Source: Rubrivivax sp. | Lineage (GTDB): Bacteria; Pseudomonadota; Gammaproteobacteria; Burkholderiales; Burkholderiaceae_C | NCBI GenBank assembly: GCA_027484885.1 | Contig: JAIXSD010000139.1 | Span: 1 to 6,446, forward strand | Direction of reading: 5' to 3' | DNA: 6,446 nt | Shown: one piece after another, positions 1 through 5,716 of the stretch | How the letters are laid out: each line of letters begins with the position of its first letter | How positions within the stretch are numbered: position 1 is the first letter of the stretch | Notes under the pieces: generated by a model | Databases searched by the model: none | The model's input: the letters and a program-made list of their open reading frames with translations, nothing else | Told to the model about the DNA's origin: nothing | Translations under genes and position numbers: made by a program

Positions 1-161
<161 letters not shown>

Positions 162-212
162 TCAATTCAGGAGAGGGTGGCCGTGGGGTGAGCGCAGGGG
201 CCGCAGCGGCGC

Positions 213-941
213 TCAGCGCTGGCGCCAGCTGTGCCAGCTGTAGGCGGCCTTGAGGCAGAACTTGTGCCATTTGATGGCCAGGCTGCCTTCGCCAGCTTTC
301 TGGCCGATGCTGCTTTGCTCGCTGCTCTCGTCCAGGCGGATGGCCGCCGGCATGATGCCGCGCACCTGCAGGCGGTTTTCCCACCAGTAACGCAGATCCA
401 CATCGACCGGCCGGCCGAAGGGCAGGCGCTGCGTCAGCAGCTTGGCCGCACCGCTGCGGCTGACCACATAGCCGGCCGTCAGGCTGGGAATGCGGCGGTA
501 ATCGACCAGGCTGAAGCCTGGGCACAGCGGAGCTTGAGCGCGCAGCTTCTCGCGCTTGCCGAGGTCGGAGCGACCGATCAGCTTGATCATGTCCCAGCCC
601 GCCGGCAGGGTTTCGATGGCCTGGATGACTTGTGCGAACTCGTCTTTCAAGCGGATATCGTCCTCCAGCACCACCAGGGCGGGCGCGTCGGAGTCCAGCA
701 GCATTTGCCAGCAGCGCAGATGGCTGGCGTAGCAGCCCTTCTCGCCGTTCACCAGGGGCTTGTGAAATTGGCGGGCGTTGAGCTCGGGCGAGTAAAAGCG
801 GGCCTGCTCGTCTGCAGGCAGGGCGGTCCAGCGCGTGGCGTCGAAGCGTCGGCCGTCCAGGCCCAGGCGGGCGAACTCGCCCTCCATGCGCTGGCGGCGA
901 TCCTGGTCGCTGTCGAGGTTGATGAAGATGATGGGCAGCAT
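213..941 (-). CDS. Glycosyltransferase family 25 (LPS biosynthesis) protein, 242 aa
   Basis: This looks like a GT25 enzyme, the family of the beta-1,4-galactosyltransferases of Haemophilus and Neisseria lipooligosaccharide; such enzymes add a sugar to the growing LPS or capsule glycan on the cytoplasmic side of the inner membrane. Visible signatures, in order: N-terminal strand PIIFINLDSDQDRR (residues 3-16), the GEKGCYASHLRCW block (66-78) corresponding to the family's GE-GC-SH motif, the acidic LEDD motif (92-95) expected to bind metal and nucleotide sugar, and an AGYVVSRSGAAKLL segment (156-169) followed by PVDVDLRYWWE (178-188), as in other members. The frame opens further upstream (to 1010), but the ATG at 941 places the conserved first strand at the N-terminus and avoids overlapping the previous gene, which ends 17 bp before. 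No clear Shine-Dalgarno precedes it, so translational coupling is plausible. The sugar transferred cannot be told from sequence. Confidence 0.85.
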   Translation of the reverse strand: MLPIIFINLDSDQDRRQRMEGEFARLGLDGRRFDATRWTALPADEQARFYSPELNARQFHKPLVNGEKGCYASHLRCWQMLLDSDAPALVVLEDDIRLKDEFAQVIQAIETLPAGWDMIKLIGRSDLGKREKLRAQAPLCPGFSLVDYRRIPSLTAGYVVSRSGAAKLLTQRLPFGRPVDVDLRYWWENRLQVRGIMPAAIRLDESSEQSSIGQKAGEGSLAIKWHKFCLKAAYSWHSWRQR

Positions 942-958
942 GGTCGAGGGCAGGCGGT

Positions 959-1681
959 TCACTCGCGCCAATGCTGGGCGATCCAGGGCGCCGGCTTGGC
1001 GTGGCGCCAATTGCCGTTGGTGCGGCCTTCCAGGGCGTCAGGTGGGTTCATCACGCCGTGGAAAATCAGGATGCGCGCGCCGGCCGGGATGAAAGGCTCG
1101 CGCCAGTAGCTGCTCGGCCAGAAGGGGATGCAGTGGTATTTGTAGCTGGCGCACCAGCTGGCCTCCCAGTAACGGACCTTGCCCTGCTCGTGCAGTACGG
1201 CGGTCAGGAAGGCCTGTTCGTTGCGGAAGTCGGCCTTGGTCTGCGCCTGGTTCTCGCGGAACTGCTGCAGCACATCGGCATGCGCGCCCAGCTCGAAGCG
1301 GTAGACCGAGGAGTTGCCGGTGATGCGCCAGGGGCGCTTCCAGTCGTGGATGATGAGGAACTCACCTGGCACCTCGAAGAAGGGGGTGATGTCATCGACG
1401 ATCACCACATCGAGGTCGAGGAACAGGGCTGTGCCCCTCAGGCCATGCAGATCGGCCTCGAAGGTGGTCAGCTTTTTCCAGCCGCGCTCGGGTTCGCCGT
1501 TGGGCAGGGTCAGCTCGGGGATGGGCAGGCATTGCACTTCGTCGCGGATGCCTTCGCTGCGGTCCGTCAGGCAGACGAAGTTGAACTCGCCCTTGAGGTG
1601 GCGCCGCACCATGGCGTAGAGCCGGTTGACGTATTCGGGGCCGTACTTGGTGCCCCATTTCATGCAGATGACGATTCTCAT
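959..1681 (-). CDS. Putative glycosyltransferase, GT-A fold, GT8-like, 240 aa
   Basis: A soluble 240-residue protein with no signal peptide or membrane segment. It begins with a short strand (MRIVICMKWG), has a second strand NFVCLTD (34-40) and a central FLDLDVVI (88-94) containing the DxD motif D89-x-D91 that binds metal and nucleotide sugar in GT-A transferases. Further along are NEQAF (154-158), in the position where GT8-type enzymes carry a DQ or NEQ acceptor-side motif, and FHG (207-209), resembling their C-terminal metal-binding histidine. This supports a sugar-nucleotide transferase, probably of the retaining GT8-like type; donor and acceptor are unknown. The ATG at 1681 is chosen because homology-like sequence starts there; the frame remains open upstream into lapB but that part is low-complexity shadow sequence. 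No Shine-Dalgarno is evident. It sits 17 bp upstream of the GT25 gene and likely shares a transcript with it and glf. Confidence 0.75.
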   Translation of the reverse strand: MRIVICMKWGTKYGPEYVNRLYAMVRRHLKGEFNFVCLTDRSEGIRDEVQCLPIPELTLPNGEPERGWKKLTTFEADLHGLRGTALFLDLDVVIVDDITPFFEVPGEFLIIHDWKRPWRITGNSSVYRFELGAHADVLQQFRENQAQTKADFRNEQAFLTAVLHEQGKVRYWEASWCASYKYHCIPFWPSSYWREPFIPAGARILIFHGVMNPPDALEGRTNGNWRHAKPAPWIAQHWRE

Positions 1682-1717
1682 TGGAGCGACTTGGCAACTC
1701 TTCTGTATTCCCGAGCG

Positions 1718-1782
1718 GCACCCACGGAACCGGCTCGGCCGGGCCCTTGGGTGCGCCCCCTTGAGGGGGCCGGCGAAGCCGG
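1718..1782. repeat. REP-like cluster of GC-rich inverted repeats between lapB and the glycosyltransferase
   Basis: Three palindromic units stand side by side in the 112-bp gap. The first has an outer 7-bp stem, GCACCCA (1718-1724) with TGGGTGC (1748-1754), enclosing an inner stem CCGGC (1730-1734) with GCCGG (1738-1742). The second is GCCCCC (1755-1760), loop TTGA, GGGGGC (1765-1770). The third is CCGGC (1770-1774), loop GAA, GCCGG (1778-1782). There is no T-run on either side, so it is a poor intrinsic terminator. GC-rich hairpin clusters of this style are, from general knowledge, frequent between genes in Comamonadaceae-type genomes, so a dispersed REP-type element is my inference. It could stabilise the 3' end of the lapB message or attenuate downstream transcription. 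Confidence 0.6.
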
Positions 1783-1793
1783 TAGGGGGTGGG

Positions 1794-2951
1794 TCATAAC
1801 TCTTCGACGTGGCGCGGCGGGTAGGTGTCCCAGTTGAGACAGCCCGGGCATTGCCAGAAGTAGTGCTGGGCTTCAAAGCCACAGGCGGCGCAGCGGTAGC
1901 GCTGCAAGGGGCGCGCGGCGCGCTCCAGTGCGGTGTTGACGAGCTGGGCTTCGTCTTCGCTGAGCTGGCTGTGCGACTGCTGCAGCAGGCCGCGGGCGGC
2001 CGAGAGATTGCCTTGCTCGCGCAGGTGCTCTTGCAGGCGCTGGCGCTGGGCCGGGCCGTCGGGGTCGAGCTTGGCAATGGCCGCCAGCAGGTGCATGCCG
2101 GGCGCACGCTGGTACTGGGCGCTCAGCGCGGCCAGCGCGCGTGCGCGCACGTCCGGCTGGCCTTGGGCCAGGGCCGCATCGGCATAGTCCCGTGCCACCA
2201 GATTGAAGGCCTCGGGGTTGAGTGTCAGCAGCTCGGCATAGGCCGCCATGGCGGCCTCATGCTGGCCGGCGCGGGCCAGCATCTGGCCACGCAGCACATG
2301 GGCGCGCGCCGACTGCGGCGATTGCTGGCGTGCTTCGTCGAGCAGGCGGCTGGCTTCCGCCAGGTCTTGCTGGGCCTGTGCCGCCAGGGCCAACTCGCAG
2401 AGGTAATGCGCAATTCGAGCGGAGAAGGAAGCGGTGCCGCTGCGCTCCAGCTCACGTGCCACCTCGACGGCGCGACGCCAGTCACGCGAGCGCTCGAACA
2501 GCGAGAGCAGGGCCAGCTGTGCTTCGTTCTCGTAGGGTGTGCCGCGCAAGGCGAGGTAGGCTTCCTCGGCGCGGTCGAACAAGCCGGCTTTGAAAAAATC
2601 TTGCGCCAGGGCCGACTGCGCGCGTTCGCGTTCGGCCCGCGGCAGGTCACCGCGTTGCAAGAGGTGCTGGTGCACGCGCACGGCGCGCTCGTACTCGCCG
2701 CGGCGGCGGAACAGATTGCCCAGGGCGAAATGCAGCTCGGTGGTGTCGGGGTCGTTCTGGACGGCCTCGATGAAGGCGTCGATGGCTTTGTCCTGCTGCT
2801 CATTCAGCAGCAGGTTCAGGCCTTTGAAATAGGCCTTGGGCGCGTCGCGCTGCTCACGTTTCCACTGGCGGGTGTCCAGTTTGGAGGCCAGCCAACCCAG
2901 CGCGAAGGCGATCGGCAGGGCCCAAAGAAGCCAGCGAAATTCAAATTCCAT
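1794..2951 (-). CDS. lapB: Lipopolysaccharide assembly protein LapB (YciM), 385 aa
   Basis: LapB is an inner-membrane-anchored TPR protein that, in E. coli, acts as adaptor for FtsH-dependent degradation of LpxC, the committed enzyme of lipid A synthesis, and so sets LPS flux. The protein here has an N-terminal membrane anchor (about residues 7-22, WLLWALPIAFALGWLA), then tandem TPR helices from about residue 37 onward (for example TELHFALGNLFRRRGEYERAV and RAHVLRGQMLARAGQHEAAM), and a C-terminal rubredoxin-like metal site formed by C354-x-x-C357 and C368-x-x-C371, all four cysteines intact. Its length is close to the 389 residues of E. coli LapB. The ATG at 2951 lies inside lapA and gives an 11-nt overlap, typical of the co-translated lapA-lapB pair; no strong Shine-Dalgarno is seen, which fits coupling. 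The gene is followed by a hairpin cluster and sugar transferase genes. Confidence 0.95.
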   Translation of the reverse strand: MEFEFRWLLWALPIAFALGWLASKLDTRQWKREQRDAPKAYFKGLNLLLNEQQDKAIDAFIEAVQNDPDTTELHFALGNLFRRRGEYERAVRVHQHLLQRGDLPRAERERAQSALAQDFFKAGLFDRAEEAYLALRGTPYENEAQLALLSLFERSRDWRRAVEVARELERSGTASFSARIAHYLCELALAAQAQQDLAEASRLLDEARQQSPQSARAHVLRGQMLARAGQHEAAMAAYAELLTLNPEAFNLVARDYADAALAQGQPDVRARALAALSAQYQRAPGMHLLAAIAKLDPDGPAQRQRLQEHLREQGNLSAARGLLQQSHSQLSEDEAQLVNTALERAARPLQRYRCAACGFEAQHYFWQCPGCLNWDTYPPRHVEEL

Positions 2952-3249
2952 CGTGCAGGGCGGGGCCGTTCAAAGGGTCGTTGGGGGCGGTGCTGGCCGG
3001 CGGCGTGCTGCCATCGGCGTTGGGGGCGATGCGCTTGGCGACGCGGCGATGCTTCCACCAGGCCGGCACCATGGCCAGCACGCCCACGGCGCAACCGAGG
3101 CCAAAAGCCAGCAGCACGATGATCACCAGAGGGGCACGCCACTCGTGGCCGAAGAACCAGCGCACCACGCTCTCCTGGCTGTTGTTCAGCGCGAAGGCGA
3201 AAAGCGTGAAGAAGAGGAAGGCCCGCAGGAGCCAGACAAGGATTCGCAT
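2941..3249 (-). CDS. lapA: Lipopolysaccharide assembly protein LapA (DUF1049 family), 102 aa
   Basis: LapA is a small inner-membrane protein encoded with LapB and linked to LPS assembly. The sequence shows two hydrophobic segments, about residues 4-22 and 39-62, separated by a short loop containing NNSQESVVRWFFG; the NN-Q-V-V-F pattern after the first helix is typical of the family. After the second helix comes a basic stretch (WWKHRRVAKR), expected to be cytoplasmic, and a Pro/Ser/Ala-rich tail of about 25 residues that is probably disordered. The ATG at 3249 is well supported because an in-frame TAG lies only five codons upstream. There is no Shine-Dalgarno in front of it. It is 98 bp after ihfB, with no terminator visible in between, and overlaps lapB by 11 nt at its end. 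Confidence 0.93.
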   Translation of the reverse strand: MRILVWLLRAFLFFTLFAFALNNSQESVVRWFFGHEWRAPLVIIVLLAFGLGCAVGVLAMVPAWWKHRRVAKRIAPNADGSTPPASTAPNDPLNGPALHDGI

Positions 3250-3347
3250 GGAGCGATGATTCTAGTGCGTGGCCGCGGGATGCCATGCTGCTGGCGCGAG
3301 ACACTGTGGTGGCGCGAGAGGGCGCCCGCCGCAGGTCAATGGGGAAC

Positions 3348-3668
3348 TCAGACTTTGGCGGCTGCCGCGTAGTCGGCTGCGGCGGAGCTGTTGGCGTCCA
3401 CCGCTTCGCGCAAGGCCTTGCCGGGCTTGAAGTGGGGCACCAGCTTTTCGGGGATCAGCACCTGCTCGCCGCTGCGTGGGTTGCGGCCCATGCGGGGCGG
3501 GCGGCGGTTGACCTGGAAGCTGCCGAAGCCGCGAATCTCGATGCGGTGGCCGCGCGCCAGGGCGTCGGACATGGCGTCCAGAATGGTCTTGACGGCGAAC
3601 TCGGTGTCGCGCTGTGTCAGCTGGCCAAAGCGGTCGGCCAGCAGGGCAACGAGGTCGGATCGGGTCAT
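3348..3668 (-). CDS. ihfB: Integration host factor subunit beta, 106 aa
   Basis: IHF-beta pairs with IHF-alpha to bind and sharply bend DNA in the nucleoid, serving recombination, replication and promoter architecture. The protein starts [11 protein letters not shown] as expected, carries the conserved core [10 protein letters not shown] (residues 42-51) and the DNA-intercalating arm with the family signature GRNPRSGE (61-68), whose proline P64 wedges between base pairs, and ends its conserved part with [12 protein letters not shown] (77-88). This start and arm favour IHF-beta over HU or IHF-alpha, as does the position directly after rpsA. It is about 12 residues longer than the 94-residue E. 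coli protein because of an Ala-rich tail ([13 protein letters not shown]). The ATG at 3668 has no recognisable Shine-Dalgarno, and a strong terminator ends about 35 nt upstream. Confidence 0.95.
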   Translation of the reverse strand: MTRSDLVALLADRFGQLTQRDTEFAVKTILDAMSDALARGHRIEIRGFGSFQVNRRPPRMGRNPRSGEQVLIPEKLVPHFKPGKALREAVDANSSAAADYAAAAKV

Positions 3669-3703
3669 GGGATGCGGGGTCCAGTGGGCTCAGGGGTTCT
3701 CAT
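3665..3703 (-). other. 12-codon open frame overlapping the ihfB start (possible upstream ORF)
   Basis: Directly after the terminator T-run, an ATG at 3703-3701 opens a 12-codon frame ([12 protein letters not shown]) whose TGA overlaps the ihfB ATG as ATGA. It has no Shine-Dalgarno. It could couple translation into ihfB, which itself lacks one, but may equally be chance. No evidence of expression is visible. Confidence 0.2.
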
Positions 3704-3741
3704 AAAAAAGGCCCGCGCTCCTTGCGGAGGGCGGGCCTTTT
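3704..3741 (-). terminator. Rho-independent terminator after rpsA
   Basis: On the transcribed (minus) strand an 11-bp stem, with 3741-3731 pairing to 3716-3706 and a GC-rich centre of GGCCCGC, is topped after one G-G mismatch by a second perfect 4-bp stem (CTCC/GGAG around a tetraloop). It is followed directly by six T residues (3709-3704). The A-rich flank also makes a shorter T-run on the plus strand, so it may work weakly in both directions. It should end most rpsA transcripts just upstream of ihfB. Confidence 0.88.
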
Positions 3742-3765
3742 GGGCATTGAGGCTTTGCGGTCCCA

Positions 3766-3792
3766 GCCAAGTCGCAGGTATTGCGACTTGGC
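3766..3792. repeat. Perfect 11-bp inverted repeat downstream of rpsA
   Basis: GCCAAGTCGCA (3766-3776) is the exact reverse complement of TGCGACTTGGC (3782-3792) with a 5-nt loop. It lies between the rpsA-proximal hairpin and the terminator. It has no T-run of its own. It may protect the rpsA mRNA 3' end or be a protein-binding palindrome. Confidence 0.7.
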
Positions 3793-3802
3793 CTTCGCTA
3801 GC

Positions 3803-3826
3803 CACAAACTCCTTCCGGAGTTTGTG
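3803..3826. repeat. Perfect 10-bp hairpin 7 bp after the rpsA stop
   Basis: CACAAACTCC (3803-3812) and GGAGTTTGTG (3817-3826) pair perfectly around a 4-nt loop. In the rpsA transcript the loop is GGAA, a stable GNRA-type tetraloop. It begins 7 nt after the rpsA stop codon and lacks a T-run, so it is more likely an mRNA 3'-end structure than a terminator by itself. Confidence 0.72.
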
Positions 3827-3833
3827 TGCGAGC

Positions 3834-5540
3834 TCAGCCTTGGTTGTCCAGCTTGGCGCGCAGCAGGGCGCCCAGGCTGGTCGTGCCGGCGTTTTCACGC
3901 TCAGCCGAGGCCGACAGGCGCTGCATGGCTTCTTGGTTGTCGGCGTTGTCCTTGGCCTTGACCGACAGCTGGATGTTGCGGGTCTTGCGATCCACATTGA
4001 TGATCAGGGCGGAGACTTCGTCGCCTTCCTTCAGCACATTGCGGGCGTCTTCGACGCGATCGCGGCTGATTTCGGAAGCGCGCAGGTAGCCCAGCACTTC
4101 GTCAGCCAGCTCGATCTCGGCGCCACGGGCGTCCACAGTCTTGACCTTGCCGGTCACGATCTGGCCGCGGTCATTGACCGTGGTGTAGGTCGTGAACGGG
4201 TCGCTGTCCAGCTGCTTGATGCCCAGGGAGATGCGCTCGCGCTCGACGTCCACGGCCAGCACCAGGGCTTCGACTTCTTGGCCCTTCTTGAAGTTGCGCA
4301 CAGCAGCTTCGCCGGTTTCGTTCCACGACAGGTCGGACAGGTGCACCAGACCGTCGATGCCTTGGGCCAGGCCCACGAACACGCCGAAGTCGGTGATGGA
4401 CTTGACCGGACCCTTGACGCGGTCGCCGCGCTTGACGGTTTCAGCGAAATCTTCCCAAGGATTGGCCTTGCACTGCTTCATGCCCAGGGAGATGCGACGC
4501 TTGTCTTCGTCGATTTCCAGGACCATGACTTCGACTTCGTCACCCAGGGTGACCAGCTTCGAAGGCGCAATGTTCTTGTTGGTCCAGTCCATTTCGGACA
4601 CGTGCACCAGACCTTCGATGCCCGGCTCGATTTCCACGAACGCGCCGTAGTCAGCGATGTTGGTGATCTTGCCGAACAGGCGGGTGCTGGTCGGGTAGCG
4701 GCGAGCCACGCCGAACCACGGATCGTCGCCCAGCTGCTTCAGACCCAGCGAAACGCGGTTCTTCTCAGCATCGAACTTCAGGATCTTGGCGGTCAGTTCC
4801 TGACCGACGGTGACCACTTCGCTCGGGTGACGGACACGGCGCCATGCCATGTCGGTGATGTGCAGCAGGCCGTCGATGCCGCCCAGGTCCACGAAGGCAC
4901 CGTATTCGGTGATGTTCTTGACCACGCCTTGAACGATGGCGCCCTCGGCCAGCGTTTCCAGCAGCTTGGCGCGTTCTTCGCCCATCGAAGCTTCAACCAC
5001 AGCACGGCGCGACAGCACGACGTTGTTGCGCTTGCGGTCCAGCTTGATAACCTTGAACTCCATGGTCTTGCCTTCGTACGGGCTCATGTCCTTGACCGGA
5101 CGGGTGTCCAGCAGGGAACCCGGCAGGAAGGCGCGGATGCCGTTGACCAGAACGGTCAGGCCGCCCTTGACCTTGCCCGACACGGTACCGGTCACGAAGT
5201 CGCCCGACTCCAGTGCGGTTTCCAGCGACAGCCACGAGGCCAGACGTTTGGCCTTGTCGCGCGACAGGATGGTGTCGCCGTAGCCGTTTTCGATGGCGTC
5301 GATCGCCACGGAGACGAAGTCGCCGATTTGAACTTCCAGCTCGCCCTGGTCGTTCTTGAATTCTTCGATGGGCACGTAGGCTTCGGACTTGAGGCCTGCG
5401 TTCACAACCACAAAGCTGTGTTCCACACGCACCACTTCGGCGGAGATGACTTCGCCGGCGCGCAGGTCAGAGCGCTGCAGCGATTCCTCGAACATGGAGG
5501 CGAACGATTCGCCGAAAGATGCGGTTTGGGTTTGGGACAT
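3834..5540 (-). CDS. rpsA: 30S ribosomal protein S1, 568 aa
   Basis: S1 is the large RNA-binding protein of the small subunit that captures and unfolds mRNA at initiation, and it represses its own translation in E. coli. Six S1 (OB-fold) repeats can be read at roughly residues 28-94, 112-178, 199-267, 284-354, 372-441 and 458-524. The first two are the divergent ribosome-anchoring domains; the third to fifth contain the typical [14 protein letters not shown] and [12 protein letters not shown] motifs with closing VSLGLKQL strands; the sixth is more divergent. The N-terminus [11 protein letters not shown] is typical of proteobacterial S1, and the C-terminal tail ends [14 protein letters not shown]. 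The length compares well with 557 residues in E. coli. The ATG at 5540 has an AGGA Shine-Dalgarno six bases upstream. The gene follows aroA-cmk and is closed by three hairpins, the last a strong terminator. Confidence 0.98.
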   Translation of the reverse strand: MSQTQTASFGESFASMFEESLQRSDLRAGEVISAEVVRVEHSFVVVNAGLKSEAYVPIEEFKNDQGELEVQIGDFVSVAIDAIENGYGDTILSRDKAKRLASWLSLETALESGDFVTGTVSGKVKGGLTVLVNGIRAFLPGSLLDTRPVKDMSPYEGKTMEFKVIKLDRKRNNVVLSRRAVVEASMGEERAKLLETLAEGAIVQGVVKNITEYGAFVDLGGIDGLLHITDMAWRRVRHPSEVVTVGQELTAKILKFDAEKNRVSLGLKQLGDDPWFGVARRYPTSTRLFGKITNIADYGAFVEIEPGIEGLVHVSEMDWTNKNIAPSKLVTLGDEVEVMVLEIDEDKRRISLGMKQCKANPWEDFAETVKRGDRVKGPVKSITDFGVFVGLAQGIDGLVHLSDLSWNETGEAAVRNFKKGQEVEALVLAVDVERERISLGIKQLDSDPFTTYTTVNDRGQIVTGKVKTVDARGAEIELADEVLGYLRASEISRDRVEDARNVLKEGDEVSALIINVDRKTRNIQLSVKAKDNADNQEAMQRLSASAERENAGTTSLGALLRAKLDNQG

Positions 5541-5546
5541 GGTGTT

Positions 5547-5550
5547 TCCT
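5547..5550 (-). promoter_or_regulatory. Shine-Dalgarno of rpsA
   Basis: AGGA on the minus strand, six bases before the rpsA ATG. It is the clearest ribosome-binding site in the window; most other genes here lack one. It fixes the S1 start. Confidence 0.7.
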
Positions 5551-5628
5551 GTGCCAGCGGATCAAGGCGTTTGACCGGCGGACGATGGGTGCTGGGCCTT
5601 GCGGCTTCGCGGGTTAGGTTGTAGACAC

Positions 5629-5670
5629 GACCGGTCTTGGTGAACTGACGTTCGGAAGGGAAGACCGGTC
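5629..5670 (-). promoter_or_regulatory. Putative structured rpsA leader (long-loop hairpin)
   Basis: GACCGGTCTT (5629-5638) and its exact reverse complement AAGACCGGTC (5661-5670) can form a 10-bp stem with a 22-nt loop in the transcript, about 90 nt upstream of the rpsA start. Each arm also contains the self-complementary octamer GACCGGTC, which could instead act as a palindromic protein site. In E. coli the rpsA leader is folded and S1 uses it for autoregulation; a similar role here is inference. A weak promoter-like pair overlaps one arm but is not convincing. Confidence 0.45.
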
Positions 5671-5686
5671 CGGCGTGGACATGAGT

Positions 5687-5716
5687 CGTTTGCGGATCAA
5701 CGCTGGTCTGCAAACG
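5687..5716 (-). repeat. 7-bp inverted repeat spanning the cmk stop codon
   Basis: CGTTTGC (5687-5693) pairs exactly with GCAAACG (5710-5716) around a 16-nt loop that contains the cmk TGA (5699-5697). There is no following T-run, so it is not a standard terminator; it could be an mRNA 3'-end structure for aroA-cmk or part of the rpsA leader fold. Confidence 0.35.

Noticed and set aside
942..1010. Upstream start (1010) for the GT25 protein
   Set aside because: It would overlap the preceding gene by 52 bp and add 23 residues before the conserved first strand; the ATG at 941 fits the family N-terminus.
1682..2107. Longer N-terminus for the GT8-like protein reaching into lapB
   Set aside because: The extension is Ser/Ala/Pro/Thr-rich shadow sequence of lapB and passes through the hairpin cluster; conserved protein sequence begins at the ATG at 1681.
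1809..3122. 437-codon open frame on the plus strand opposite lapB and lapA
   Set aside because: It is a composition shadow of lapB, with low-complexity Ala/Gly/Gln-rich translation and no domain signature or ribosome-binding site.
5560..5572. IHF-site-like sequence in the rpsA leader
   Set aside because: It matches the ATCAA-N4-TT core but misses the two outer consensus positions and lies in GC-rich DNA without the usual A-tract; expected by chance.
3285..5624. 779-codon open frame on the plus strand opposite rpsA and ihfB
   Set aside because: It is antisense to two firmly identified genes and is open because GC-rich codon use on the other strand suppresses stops. Its translation shows no family motif, is rich in His, Asp, Val and Gly as expected for a complement shadow, and crosses gene boundaries and terminator hairpins.
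5621..5646. Promoter-like TTCACC/TACAAC pair on the minus strand upstream of rpsA
   Set aside because: Each hexamer matches only four of six consensus positions and the spacer is 15 bp, too short for a confident sigma-70 call.
5614..5682. 22-codon frame in the rpsA leader
   Set aside because: No Shine-Dalgarno, no attenuator-type codon run and no sign of coding; more likely untranslated leader.
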